From the NCBI GenBank assembly GCA_046350095.1, contig JAXMBA010000002.1, positions 868,001 through 932,000 of the forward strand: a DNA stretch of 64,000 nucleotides, read 5' to 3'. This document shows, piece by piece, positions 50,615 through 59,335 of the stretch. A program made the position numbers and the translations under genes. Position 1 is the stretch's first letter. Each line of letters starts with the position of its first letter. The stretch comes from Urbifossiella sp046350095 (GTDB lineage: Bacteria > Planctomycetota > Planctomycetia > Gemmatales > Gemmataceae). The notes beneath the pieces are model-generated. The model did not search any database and was not told the origin of the DNA. It was given only the letters and a program-made list of their open reading frames with translations.

Positions 50615-51880
50615 TTACACCCCCGCGGCCTTCTTCAGCGCCTCGGCCTTGTCGGTCTTCTCCCACGTGAACTGCGGCAGTTCGCGGCCGAAGTGCCCGT
50701 GCCGGGCCGTCTCGCGGTAGATCGGCCGGCGCAGGTCCAGCGTGCCGATGATCCCCTTCGGCGTCAGCTCGAAGTGGTTGCGGATCAGCTCCACCAGCTT
50801 CGCCTCGGGCACCTTCCCCGTGCCGCGGGTGTTCACCCAGATGTTCAGCGGGTCGGGGTAGCCGATGGCGTAGCTCAGCTGCACCTCGCACTCCTTCGCC
50901 AGCTTCGCCGCCACGATGTTCTTGGCGATGTACCGGCAGATGTACGCGGCGCTGCGGTCCACCTTGGTGGGGTCCTTGCCGCTGAACGCCCCGCCGCCGT
51001 GCCGGCCGCGGCCGCCGTAGGTGTCCACGATGATCTTCCGCCCCGTCAGACCGCTGTCGCCGTGCGGGCCGCCGCACAGGAAGCAGCCCGTCGGGTTCAC
51101 GTGGACGGCGATGTCGTCGGCGCCCAGCTTCAGCCCCTTCGCGCCGGGCACCACCATCACCAGCTTCCCCTTCACCAGGTCGGCCCGGTCGGCCATGAGC
51201 ACCGGCTTCACGATCTGGTCGATCACCTGCTGGCGGGCGTCGTCGGTGAAGTAGTCGCCGCCGTCCTTCGTGGTCATCACCTCGCGGGTGTGTTGCGTGC
51301 TGAGCACGACGGTGTGGATGCGGTTCGGGGTGCCGTCGGCGTTGTACTCGACCGTCACCTGGCTCTTGGCGTCGGGCCGCAGCCACTTCAGCTTGCCGGT
51401 CTTGCGCAGGTCGGCGTGGTGCGCCACCAGCTTGTGCGACAGGTCGATCGGCAGCGGCATCAGGGTGGCGGTCTCGTCGCAGGCGAAGCCGAACATCATC
51501 CCCTGGTCGCCGGCGCCGCCGGTGTCCACGCCCTGGCTGATGTGCGGGCTCTGCGCGTGGACGCGGCAATCGACCTGGCAGTTGTCGGCGGTGAAGCCGA
51601 TCTCGTCGCGCTCGGCCTGGTCCTTGGCGACGTAGCCGATCTCGGTGATCACGTCGCGGACGAGCGTGTCCACGGCCTGCCGCGTGAGGTTGGCCTTCGT
51701 CGTGATCTCGCCGGCGACGACGGCCAGGTCGGTGGTGACGAGCGTCTCGCAGGCGACGCGGCTCATCGGGTCGGACTTCAGGCAGAAGTCGAGCACCGCG
51801 TCCGAGATCTGGTCCGACACCTTGTCGGGGTGCCCCATCGAGACGGATTCGCTGGTGAACAGGTAGCGGTCGGCGGACAC
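50615..51880 (-). CDS. metK: S-adenosylmethionine synthetase
   Basis: 421 aa from GTG 51880 (SADRYLFTSESVSMGHPDK); AGGAG lies about ten bases upstream, and the longer frame upstream runs into a tandem repeat. GHPDK is at 16-20, GAGDQGMMFGFACDET at 122-136, and GGGAFSGKDPTKVDRSAAY near residue 287; all substrate and metal-binding signatures are present. It makes S-adenosylmethionine from ATP and methionine in the cytoplasm. It is somewhat longer than most bacterial MetK (384-400). Divergent from the DUF4139 gene. Confidence 0.97.
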   Translation of the reverse strand: MSADRYLFTSESVSMGHPDKVSDQISDAVLDFCLKSDPMSRVACETLVTTDLAVVAGEITTKANLTRQAVDTLVRDVITEIGYVAKDQAERDEIGFTADNCQVDCRVHAQSPHISQGVDTGGAGDQGMMFGFACDETATLMPLPIDLSHKLVAHHADLRKTGKLKWLRPDAKSQVTVEYNADGTPNRIHTVVLSTQHTREVMTTKDGGDYFTDDARQQVIDQIVKPVLMADRADLVKGKLVMVVPGAKGLKLGADDIAVHVNPTGCFLCGGPHGDSGLTGRKIIVDTYGGRGRHGGGAFSGKDPTKVDRSAAYICRYIAKNIVAAKLAKECEVQLSYAIGYPDPLNIWVNTRGTGKVPEAKLVELIRNHFELTPKGIIGTLDLRRPIYRETARHGHFGRELPQFTWEKTDKAEALKKAAGV

Positions 51881-51932
51881 GGGGAATCCTCTCCTGGGGT
51901 GGGCCTTCCTGTTCGGGAAGGGAGTGACGGGT

Positions 51933-51938
51933 GTTATA
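51933..51938 (-). promoter_or_regulatory. Candidate -10 box (TATAAC) for metK
   Basis: TATAAC on the minus strand lies 52 nt upstream of the metK start, five of six matches, with only a poor -35 (CTTCCC region). The expected leader is about 45 nt. Confidence 0.35.
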
Positions 51939-51965
51939 CCCACGGCGGCGGGGGCGGGGAAGAGA

Positions 51966-52054
51966 GGGATGAGGGATGAGGGATGAGGGATGAGGGATGA
52001 GGGATGAAGGCGAATCGGGTCCGATTTCATCCCTCATCCCTCATCCCTCATCCC
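51966..52054. repeat. 7-bp tandem repeats forming a large cruciform between metK and the DUF4139 gene
   Basis: Six head-to-tail GGGATGA units (51966-52007) face four TCATCCC units (52027-52054) around an inner palindrome AATCGG-GT-CCGATT (52013-52026). The whole can fold as one long hairpin of variable register. Copy number of such 7-mers usually varies by slippage. Confidence 0.9.
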
Positions 52055-52162
52055 TTCCCGAAGAGTAACGCCCGGGTAACGGCCCCGTTGCGGGGGCTTC
52101 CGCCGCTCGTCTGTCAGGGTATGATCGTCCGTGTTGCCCCGTTCCTCCCCCGAGGGTCTGCC

Positions 52163-54439
52163 ATGCTGCGTCGGAAGCTGCTGTGGAGCGTGCCGCTAGC
52201 CGGGGCCATCGGGTCCGGCGTCGTCGCCGACCGCTGGCTGGCCGCCGAGGCGCTCGCGGACGGCAAGCAAGACCTGAAGCCCGCCGTCACCCTGCCGATC
52301 AGCCGGGTCGTGATGTTCAACAGCGGCGTCGGCTACTTCAGCCGCAGCGGCGAGGTGGACGGCGACGCCCGCGTGGACCTGACGTTCCAGGAAGCGGACA
52401 TCAACGACCTGATCAAGTCGATGGTCCTGGAAGACTTCGGCGGCGGCCGCGTCGCCGCGGTGAGCTACGACAGCCGCGAGCCGATCGCCCGCACCCTGGC
52501 CAGCTTCTCGATCAATCTCAACGGCGACACCACGTTCGCCGGCATCCTCCAGCAGGCCCGCGGCGAGCGCGTCGAGGTCACGACGACGCCGACGGCGCAG
52601 AACCAGCCCGGCAAGCTGACCGGCTCCATCGTCGGCATCGAGACGCAGGCGGTGGCCGGCGGGCCGAACCAGCCGCCGGTGCCCGTGGCCGTGCTGAACA
52701 TGTGGTGCGCGGAAGGCATGCGGGCCGTGAAGCTGACCGAGGTGCAGCAACTGCGGTTCCTGAACCCGGTGATCGAGAGCGAGTTCCGCCGCGCGCTCGA
52801 AGTGCTGGCGATGAACCACGACGCCGCGAAGAAGGCGGTGAGCCTCCACTTCGCCGGCGACGGCAAGCGGCGCGTGCAGGTCGGCTACGTCGTCGAGGCG
52901 CCGGTCTGGAAGACGAGCTACCGGCTTGTGCTCGACGCCGAAGGCAAGGGCGGCAAGCCCTACCTCCAGGGCTGGGCGGTGGTCGAGAACCCGACGGACG
53001 AGGACTGGACCGGGGTGCGGATGGCGCTCATCAGCGGCCGGCCAATCTCGTTCAAGATGGACCTGTACAACCCGCTGTTCGTACCGCGGCCGACGGTCGA
53101 GCCGGAGTTGTTCGCGTCGCTGCGGCCGCCCACCTACGACGGCGGCTTCGGCCGCGCGCGGGCGCGGGACGTGAACGGCGTCGCGGTGGCGACCGACGAA
53201 GCGGTGGGCTTGGCCGACCGCGCGGAGGCCGGTGCCGGCGGGGCACCCGCGATGGCCGGGCGGGCCGGTGGGGCGAAGGGCGGCGGTCGGCCCGGCGGCG
53301 GCCCGGCCGGCCCGGGTGGGTTCGGCGGCGTCCCCAAGTTCGACGCCCCGACGGATTCGTTCCGCCGGTCGGTGGTGGCCAACGACGGCAAGGCCGCGGA
53401 AGCCCGCCAGCTCGAGCGCGAACTTGTGAGCCAACTCGGCCGCACCGCCGTCGGCAGCGCCGCCACGGCCGGCAAGCTCGGCGACTTCTTCCAGTACGCC
53501 ATCGACCACCCCGTCTCGCTCGCGCGGCAGAAGAGCGCCCTGCTGCCGATCGTCGGCAAGGAGGTCGAGGGGACCCGCGTCAGCATCTACAACCCGGCCG
53601 TGCAGCCGAAGCACCCGCTGCTCGGACTCCGCTTCAAGAACACCTCGGGCGTGCACCTCTCGCAAGGCCCGATTACCGTGTTCGAGGGGAGCACCTACGC
53701 CGGCGACACCCGCGTGCTCGACGTGCAGCCGGGCGAGGAGCGGCTCGTGTCCTACGCCATCGACCTGGGCACGGAGGTCGATCCGCAGAACGGCCCCGGC
53801 ACGAGCCGCATCACCAACGTGCGGGCGGTGAAGGGAATCGTGACGACGACGACGAAGGTGCGGGAGGAGAAGAAGTACCGCATCGCCAACCGCAGCCAGA
53901 CGGACCGCACGCTGGTGATCGAGCACCCGAACCGGACCAACCAGCAGGTGAAGCTGGTGGAGACGGCGGCGCCGGTGGAGGACACGAAGGAGGTGTACCG
54001 GTTCCAGGTGGCGGTGAAGGCCGGCGAGGAGAAAACGTTCCCGGTGACGGAGGAGCGCGACGTGTCCACGCAGGTGGCGCTGTCCAACAACCCGGACCAG
54101 CAGATCCGCTTCTTCCTGAGCCTGAACGAGGCGACGCCGGCGCTGAAGCAGAAGCTGGCCGAGGCGATGAAGCTGAAGGCGGCGTGGGACGGCCAGCTCC
54201 GCGACCTGAACCAGGTGAAGGCCGACCTGGCGCGGCTGGCCACCGACCAGGACCGCATCCGCCGCAACCTGGGGGCGACGCCGCGGGAGGCCGAGGTGTA
54301 CAAGACGTACCTCGACCGCCTCGCCACCCAGGAGCGCGAGATCGACGGCCTGACGACCCGCGAGAAGACGCTGATGGCCAGCGAGTTCCAGTCGCGCAAG
54401 ACGTTCGAGGACTTCCTGGCGAACCTGACGACGGACTGA
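52163..54439 (+). CDS. DUF4139-domain exported protein
   Basis: 758 aa from ATG 52163; GAGG seven bases upstream supports this start over the longer frame, which reads through the tandem repeat. The N-terminal MLRRKLLWSVPLAGAIGSGV is a signal peptide or anchor. The DUF4139 part includes VGYVVEAPVWKTSYRLVLD and LQGWAVVENPTDEDWTGVRMALISGRPISF. A Gly/Pro/Ala-rich low-complexity insert stands near residues 360-395, and the C-terminus is helical and charged (coiled-coil-like, ATDQDRIRRNLGATPREAEV). The domain function is undefined. A weak TATGAT -10-like box is at 52120-52125. Confidence 0.82.
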   Translation: MLRRKLLWSVPLAGAIGSGVVADRWLAAEALADGKQDLKPAVTLPISRVVMFNSGVGYFSRSGEVDGDARVDLTFQEADINDLIKSMVLEDFGGGRVAAVSYDSREPIARTLASFSINLNGDTTFAGILQQARGERVEVTTTPTAQNQPGKLTGSIVGIETQAVAGGPNQPPVPVAVLNMWCAEGMRAVKLTEVQQLRFLNPVIESEFRRALEVLAMNHDAAKKAVSLHFAGDGKRRVQVGYVVEAPVWKTSYRLVLDAEGKGGKPYLQGWAVVENPTDEDWTGVRMALISGRPISFKMDLYNPLFVPRPTVEPELFASLRPPTYDGGFGRARARDVNGVAVATDEAVGLADRAEAGAGGAPAMAGRAGGAKGGGRPGGGPAGPGGFGGVPKFDAPTDSFRRSVVANDGKAAEARQLERELVSQLGRTAVGSAATAGKLGDFFQYAIDHPVSLARQKSALLPIVGKEVEGTRVSIYNPAVQPKHPLLGLRFKNTSGVHLSQGPITVFEGSTYAGDTRVLDVQPGEERLVSYAIDLGTEVDPQNGPGTSRITNVRAVKGIVTTTTKVREEKKYRIANRSQTDRTLVIEHPNRTNQQVKLVETAAPVEDTKEVYRFQVAVKAGEEKTFPVTEERDVSTQVALSNNPDQQIRFFLSLNEATPALKQKLAEAMKLKAAWDGQLRDLNQVKADLARLATDQDRIRRNLGATPREAEVYKTYLDRLATQEREIDGLTTREKTLMASEFQSRKTFEDFLANLTTD

Positions 54440-54450
54440 AGGGAATTGCC

Positions 54451-54483
54451 GCTTGCGGCGTAGCGGGCCGCTACGCCGCAAGC
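54451..54483. terminator. Bidirectional hairpin between DUF4139 and sigma-WD40 genes
   Basis: A near-continuous 16-bp stem GCTTGCGGCGTAGCGG with its complement, centred at 54467, lies in the 48-nt gap between convergent stop codons. Likely shared termination. Confidence 0.7.
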
Positions 54484-54487
54484 AGCG

Positions 54488-57103
54488 TCAGTTCACCGCC
54501 CAGAGTGTCACCGGCACGTCGGTCGTCGCCACCGCGAGCGTCCGGCCGTCCGGGGCGAAGGCCAGCCCCGTTACCGGCCCCGAGTGGCGCAGCACCGCCC
54601 GCGCCGCCCCGTCGGCCGACCACACCCGCACCTCAGCACCCGACACCGCGGCCAGCCGCGAGCCGTCGGGGCTCAGCGCCACCGGCCCGGCCCCCGTCAC
54701 CCGGGCCAGTTCCTTCCGGCCGGCCGCGTCCCACAGCACCACCCGCCCGCCGCCCGCCACCGCCACCCGCGAGCCGTCCGCCGACGCCGCCGCGTGCGTC
54801 GGCGGCGCGTCGAACGTGAACTCCGCCGTCTTCTTGCCGGTGGCCAGGCTCCACACCCGCACGCCGTCGGCCGCGGCCGTCACCAGCACCCGTGCGTCCC
54901 GCGAGACGGCGTGGGCTTTGGGCGGCGCCGCGTGCCCGGCCAGCACCAGCCGCTCGTCGCCGGTGGCCGCGTCCCACACCCGCAGCGAGCCGTCGGGGGC
55001 CGCGCCGAGCAGGTGGCCGTCGGGCGTGTAGTCGAGCCACGCCACGCGGTACTTCACGCCCGCCAGGAACGTCGTCGCGCGGTTCGTCGCCGCCTCGGTG
55101 AGCACGAGGCGGACGCCGCCGTGCGGGTCGTTCCGGTCGCGCAGCCAGCTCGACTCGGTCTGCTCGGCGGTGACCCGGCCGTCGGGCGACAGCGGGACGC
55201 GCTTCCACCCCGCGCCCGTCAGCCGCGTCTGCTTGCCGGTCGCCACCTCCCACTCGTACCAGTCGCCGGCCCAGCCGCGGAGCGCCGTGCCGTCCGGCGT
55301 GAACGCCAGCCGTTCCGGCGCCCCTGCCGGCTCCGGCGACGCCGCCGTCGGCCGGCCCGGCTCCTCGGTGACGCCGTAGATGACGACCGCGCCGCCGGCG
55401 GTGCCGAACGCCGCGCGGTCGTCGCCGTGGTGGTGCGGGGCGGTGTGGAGCGCGACGCACGAGCCCTGCACCATGCCGTCGAAGAACGTGCCCGGCACGC
55501 CGCACGTGTTCGGCAGCCGGCCGTCGTCGGGGTCGATGGTCGAGGCGTGGGCGCCGACGGCGGCGCGGAACAGGAGCTTGCCGTCGCGGGAGAACACGAG
55601 CCCGCCGTCGCCGCGGGCGCCGCTCGTCCACTTCTCCTTGCCGGTGGCGCGGTCCCAGGCCGTGACGCCCGTCGTGCCGAACGCCGCGACGACGGTGCGG
55701 GCCGTGGGCGACAGCGCGACCGCGGTCACCGGGGTGATCGGGCCATAAATGGTCTTCGGGTTCCCGCCGGTGTCGGCGTCCAACGTCGTCACGGCGCCGC
55801 CGCGCGAGCCGACGAGCAGGAGCGTGTTGTCGCGCGAGAACGCGGCGGCGGTGGGGCCGTCGCCGCGCGGCAGCTCGAAGCTCCACCGCGACTGGCCGGT
55901 GGCGGCGTCGGCGACGGCGACGGCGCGGTCCCCCGGCGTGTGGACGGCGAGCAGTTTGCCGTCGTCGCTGAACCGCGCGTCGAACGGGCCGCCGCCGGCG
56001 CCCGGGAGCGGCACCTTCTTGCGGACGGCGCCCGTGGCCGGGTCGATGTGCCACACCTCGCCGCCCTTGCCGGCAGCGCCGAGCGCGACGGCCCGCAGCT
56101 CCTTGCCGTCGGCGGTGTAGCGGACGCGCGTGATGGTGCCGCCGGGGTGCGTCACGGCGAACACGGCGGCGCCGGTCTCGGCGTTCCACACGCGGACGGC
56201 GTCGGGGCCGACGGACGCGAGGCGGGCGCCGCCCGGGGCGAAGGCCACGTCGCCGACGGGGCCGGCGTGCCGCATCCCCGGCGCGCCGAACCGCGCGACC
56301 ACCTTCGCGGCCGCGGGCGGGTCGGCAGTGGGCACGGGGGCCGCGGGCGGCGCCGGCGGCTCGGACGCGGGCAGGCCGAAGCCGACGGCGCTCGCCGCGA
56401 GCACGAGCCCGGCCGCGACCGCGAGGCGAAGGGTTCCCGGCCCGCCGGTCGCCCGCGCCGCCAGCGCCCGCACCGCCGCCGTCGGCGGCCGCAGCAGTGC
56501 GGCGCGGACCGCGGCCGGCAGCACGGCGACGGCCGGCACCACGCCGCCGGCCGCGAGGCGGGCGCGGAGCCGCTGGCGGGCGCGCGTCAGCCGCGACTCG
56601 ACGGTGCCGACCGGGCAGCCGAGCGCGGCCGCGGCGTCGGCGTTCGACCGGCCTTCCAGCTCGCACAGCACGAACGCCGCCCGCAACTTCTCCGGCAGGG
56701 CGTTCACCGCCGCGTCGATGGCGGCGGCTTCTTCCCGACACGCGGCGAGGCGCTCGGGGCCGGGGTGCGGGTCGGGAAGCGCGTCCGGCAGGTCGCGCCG
56801 ACCGCGGCCCGCGGCGCGGAGGTCGAGTGCGGCGCGGACGGCGACGCGGTGCAGCCACGGGCCGGCGGCGCGGACGCGGCCGGCGTGCCGGGCCAGCGCC
56901 GCGAACGCGGCCTGCGAGGCGTCTTCGGCCGCGGCGGTGTCGGCCCCGAGGACGCGGCGGCACGCGGCCCACACCATCGCGCCGTGCCGCCACACCAGCA
57001 GCTCGAACGCGGCCGGGTCGGCGGCGCGGGCGTAGCGGAGCAGCAACTCGGCGTCGGGGACGGCGGCGTCGGCGGCGAACTGGCGGGCCAGCGCGGGGAG
57101 CAT
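54488..57103 (-). CDS. ECF sigma factor fused through a TM helix to a WD40 propeller
   Basis: 871 aa from ATG 57103, with GGAGG seven bases upstream. Residues about 15-95 are sigma region 2 (AAFELLVWRHGAMVWAACRR; AEDASQAAFAALARHA). Region 4 is at about 130-185 (LPEKLRAAFVLCELEGRSNA, GTVESRLTRARQRL). A membrane helix (225-244, LAVAAGLVLAASAVGFGL) and a Pro-rich linker lead to 600 residues of WD40 blades (RHAGPVGDVAFAPGGARLAS; VWSLATGKKTAEF). The sigma part should be cytoplasmic and the propeller outside, making a one-protein signal sensor without a separate anti-sigma factor. Such C-terminally extended ECF factors are known from planctomycetes. It is divergent from the Gfo/Idh gene with 141 nt between. 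Confidence 0.92.
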   Translation of the reverse strand: MLPALARQFAADAAVPDAELLLRYARAADPAAFELLVWRHGAMVWAACRRVLGADTAAAEDASQAAFAALARHAGRVRAAGPWLHRVAVRAALDLRAAGRGRRDLPDALPDPHPGPERLAACREEAAAIDAAVNALPEKLRAAFVLCELEGRSNADAAAALGCPVGTVESRLTRARQRLRARLAAGGVVPAVAVLPAAVRAALLRPPTAAVRALAARATGGPGTLRLAVAAGLVLAASAVGFGLPASEPPAPPAAPVPTADPPAAAKVVARFGAPGMRHAGPVGDVAFAPGGARLASVGPDAVRVWNAETGAAVFAVTHPGGTITRVRYTADGKELRAVALGAAGKGGEVWHIDPATGAVRKKVPLPGAGGGPFDARFSDDGKLLAVHTPGDRAVAVADAATGQSRWSFELPRGDGPTAAAFSRDNTLLLVGSRGGAVTTLDADTGGNPKTIYGPITPVTAVALSPTARTVVAAFGTTGVTAWDRATGKEKWTSGARGDGGLVFSRDGKLLFRAAVGAHASTIDPDDGRLPNTCGVPGTFFDGMVQGSCVALHTAPHHHGDDRAAFGTAGGAVVIYGVTEEPGRPTAASPEPAGAPERLAFTPDGTALRGWAGDWYEWEVATGKQTRLTGAGWKRVPLSPDGRVTAEQTESSWLRDRNDPHGGVRLVLTEAATNRATTFLAGVKYRVAWLDYTPDGHLLGAAPDGSLRVWDAATGDERLVLAGHAAPPKAHAVSRDARVLVTAAADGVRVWSLATGKKTAEFTFDAPPTHAAASADGSRVAVAGGGRVVLWDAAGRKELARVTGAGPVALSPDGSRLAAVSGAEVRVWSADGAARAVLRHSGPVTGLAFAPDGRTLAVATTDVPVTLWAVN

Positions 57104-57244
57104 CGGTCGGCCTCCGGGGGTCCGACAGTAAGACGGCCGGGGGGCGGAAACCCTCCGTGAATATCGTACCGCAGCCGCCGCGCTTTTCCCTTGCCCTTCC
57201 CTCCCCCGCGCGGCACAGTCAGGGCTCCCGCCGGAGACTCTCCC

Positions 57245-58354
57245 GTGCCCCGCACCTTCCGCGTCGGCGTCATCGGCCACACGGGCCGCGGCGACTACGG
57301 CCACGCCGTCGACGTCGCCTGCCGCCGCGCCCCGAACGTCGAGGTCGTCGCCGTCGCCGACCCCGACGAGGCCGGCCGCCGGCGGGCGCAGGAGCGCACC
57401 GGCGCTCGCACCGCCTACGCCGCCTACCGCGACATGCTGGCGAAGGAGAAGCCGGACCTCGTTGCGATCTGCCCGCGCTGGCTCGACCAGCACCACGACA
57501 TGTTGCTCGCCGCGGCCGAGGCCGGCTGCCACGTCTACATGGAGAAGCCGTTCTGCCGCACGCCCGCCGAGGCGGACGCGATCGTGCGGGCCTTCGAGAT
57601 GCGCCACCTCAAGCTCGGCATCGCCCACATCAGCCAGTACTCGCCGGTGCTCGCCGCGGTGAAGGCCGCCATCGCCGACGGCGCCATCGGCGACCTGCTG
57701 GAGATCCGCGGCCGCGGCAAGGAGGACGCCCGCGGCGGCGGCGAAGACCTGTGGGTGCTCGGGTCGCACGTCTTCGGCCTGATGCGCAGCATCGCCGGCG
57801 GGAACGCCGCCAGCTGCTACGCCACCGTGACGCAGGGCGGCGAGCCGGTGGCCCGGCGGCACGTCCGCGAGGGCGCCGAGGGAATCGGCCCGCTGGCCGG
57901 CGACCACGTGCAGGCGCAGTACGCCTTCCCGCGCGGCGTCACCGGCTACTTCGCCAGCCGCAAGGGGACGGCCGGGCAGCCGACGCGGTTCGCGGTGCAG
58001 GTGTTCGGCTCGAAGGGCGTCATCGAGCTGGAGAGCGGCTACGGCGTGAAGGCCGACCTGCTCCGCGACAGCAGCTGGTCGCCGGGCCGCAGCAAGAAGA
58101 CGTGGGAGGTCATCACGTCGGCGGGGATCGGCCGGCCGGAGCCGCGCACCGACGGCACCTACGAGGGCGGCCACGTCGCGGCGATCACGGACCTGATCGA
58201 CGCGGTCGAGAAGGACCGCGACACGAAGTGCTCGTACCGCGACGCGGCGGCCATCATCGAGATGATCGCGGCGGCGTTCGAGTCGCACCGGCTGGGCCGC
58301 CCGGCGGAACTGCCGCTGCGCAGCCGGGCGAACCCGCTGACGCTGCTGACGTGA
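57245..58354 (+). CDS. Gfo/Idh/MocA-family oxidoreductase
   Basis: 369 aa from GTG 57245 (PRTFRVGVIGHTGRGDYGHA). The N-terminal Rossmann fold has GVIGHTGRGDYGH and VVAVADPDE; the family EKP motif is in HVYMEKPFCRTPAEAD near residue 100. The C-terminal domain is the usual substrate sheet. Such enzymes oxidise sugars or cyclitols with NAD(P); planctomycetes have many. It has no Tat signal, so it is cytoplasmic. It is followed by an aldolase gene after the B2 palindrome, so the two may be part of one sugar-acid pathway, although the element separates them. Confidence 0.88.
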   Translation: MPRTFRVGVIGHTGRGDYGHAVDVACRRAPNVEVVAVADPDEAGRRRAQERTGARTAYAAYRDMLAKEKPDLVAICPRWLDQHHDMLLAAAEAGCHVYMEKPFCRTPAEADAIVRAFEMRHLKLGIAHISQYSPVLAAVKAAIADGAIGDLLEIRGRGKEDARGGGEDLWVLGSHVFGLMRSIAGGNAASCYATVTQGGEPVARRHVREGAEGIGPLAGDHVQAQYAFPRGVTGYFASRKGTAGQPTRFAVQVFGSKGVIELESGYGVKADLLRDSSWSPGRSKKTWEVITSAGIGRPEPRTDGTYEGGHVAAITDLIDAVEKDRDTKCSYRDAAAIIEMIAAAFESHRLGRPAELPLRSRANPLTLLT

Positions 58355-58376
58355 TTCTGCCGCCCCTTGCGGCGTA

Positions 58377-58546
58377 GGCTTTCGTAGTGGTCCGTCTACC
58401 GCTCGATGTCGGGCTTCGTCCGCGAGCCGTGGTGCGAGCTGTTAGGCCGGGGCGCAAGCCCCGTCGGGCCTCCGAACCCCGACGGGGCTTGCGCCCCGGC
58501 CTAACGCGCACCCGACACGGATCGGTAGACGGACTACTACGAAGCC
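58377..58546. repeat. MITE-like palindromic element, family B copy 2
   Basis: Outer arms 58377-58413 and 58511-58546 (GGCTTTCGTAGTGGTCCGTC versus the complement of CTACTACGAAGCC) plus a perfect inner 28-bp pair (58441-58468 and 58478-58505, GTTAGGCCGGGGCGCAAGCC). It fills nearly the whole gap and ends 17 nt before the aldolase ATG. Similar to 45682-45854 in both arm pairs, not in the connecting sequence. Confidence 0.88.
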
Positions 58547-58563
58547 CGAGCCGGGAGCCCCCG

Positions 58564-59334
58564 ATGAGCGGAAAAGCCCTCAAAGACAAGCTCACCCGCG
58601 GCGAGCGGGTGTTCGGCACCTTCTTCCAGCACGCCGTCTGCCCCGCGGTCGTGGACTTCCTCCCGCCGGGGGCGCTCGACTTCGTCGTCGTCACCGCCGA
58701 GCACAACGCGCTCGACGTCGCCGACTTCCTGCCGGTGAAGTACGCCCTGAACTCGAAGGGCATCGCCTGCCTCGCCCGCACCCACAGCCGCGACCCGGAC
58801 GACGTGTCCAAGGTGTGCGACTCGTTCGACGGCGTCGTGGTGCCGTACGTGGAGGAAGTGGCGCACGCGAAGGCGCTCGCGGCCGCCGCCGTGTACCGTC
58901 CGCTGAAGGGGCGGGCGCTGAAGCGCGTCCTCGACCGCGGCGAGTGGCCCAGCGAGGCGACCAAGAAGTACGTGACCGTGGAGCGCTGCGCCGACACGGT
59001 GTTCATCCCGATGATCGAGTCGCCGGCGGGGATCGAGAACCTGGACGCGATCTGCGCCGTCCCCGGCGTGCACGCGGTGTTCGTGGGGCCGAACGACCTG
59101 ACCACGGCGATGGGCATCCCCAACCAGTACGACCACCCCGACCTGGTGGCCGCGGTCAAGAAGGTGATCGACACCGCCGACCGCCGGCACGTCGCGGCCG
59201 GGTGCTGGTTCGGGCGGACGGACCAGATGCTGCGGACGATCCGCCAGGGGGCGCGGCTGGTGGTGTACTCGAACGACAGCGCCATGATGCGCGACGCGAT
59301 GGCGGCCGCGTTCGCGGACCTGCGGCGCGGCTGA
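58564..59334 (+). CDS. HpcH/HpaI-family aldolase
   Basis: 256 aa from ATG 58564, with GGGAG seven bases upstream. TIM-barrel signatures of class II aldolases of 2-keto acids: LDFVVVTAEHNALDV, VPYVEEVAHAKALAA, FIPMIESPAGIENLDAI and AVFVGPNDLTTAMG. The family cleaves 2-keto-3-deoxy sugar acids to pyruvate and an aldehyde with a divalent metal. It stands one base from the convergent DUF1559 stop. The B2 palindrome is its entire upstream region. Confidence 0.9.
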   Translation: MSGKALKDKLTRGERVFGTFFQHAVCPAVVDFLPPGALDFVVVTAEHNALDVADFLPVKYALNSKGIACLARTHSRDPDDVSKVCDSFDGVVVPYVEEVAHAKALAAAAVYRPLKGRALKRVLDRGEWPSEATKKYVTVERCADTVFIPMIESPAGIENLDAICAVPGVHAVFVGPNDLTTAMGIPNQYDHPDLVAAVKKVIDTADRRHVAAGCWFGRTDQMLRTIRQGARLVVYSNDSAMMRDAMAAAFADLRRG

Positions 59335-59335
59335 C

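Noticed and set aside
57191..57244. Longer N-terminus of the Gfo/Idh protein
   Set aside because: The Rossmann fold begins within eight residues of the GTG at 57245; the additional residues are proline-rich without similarity to family members.
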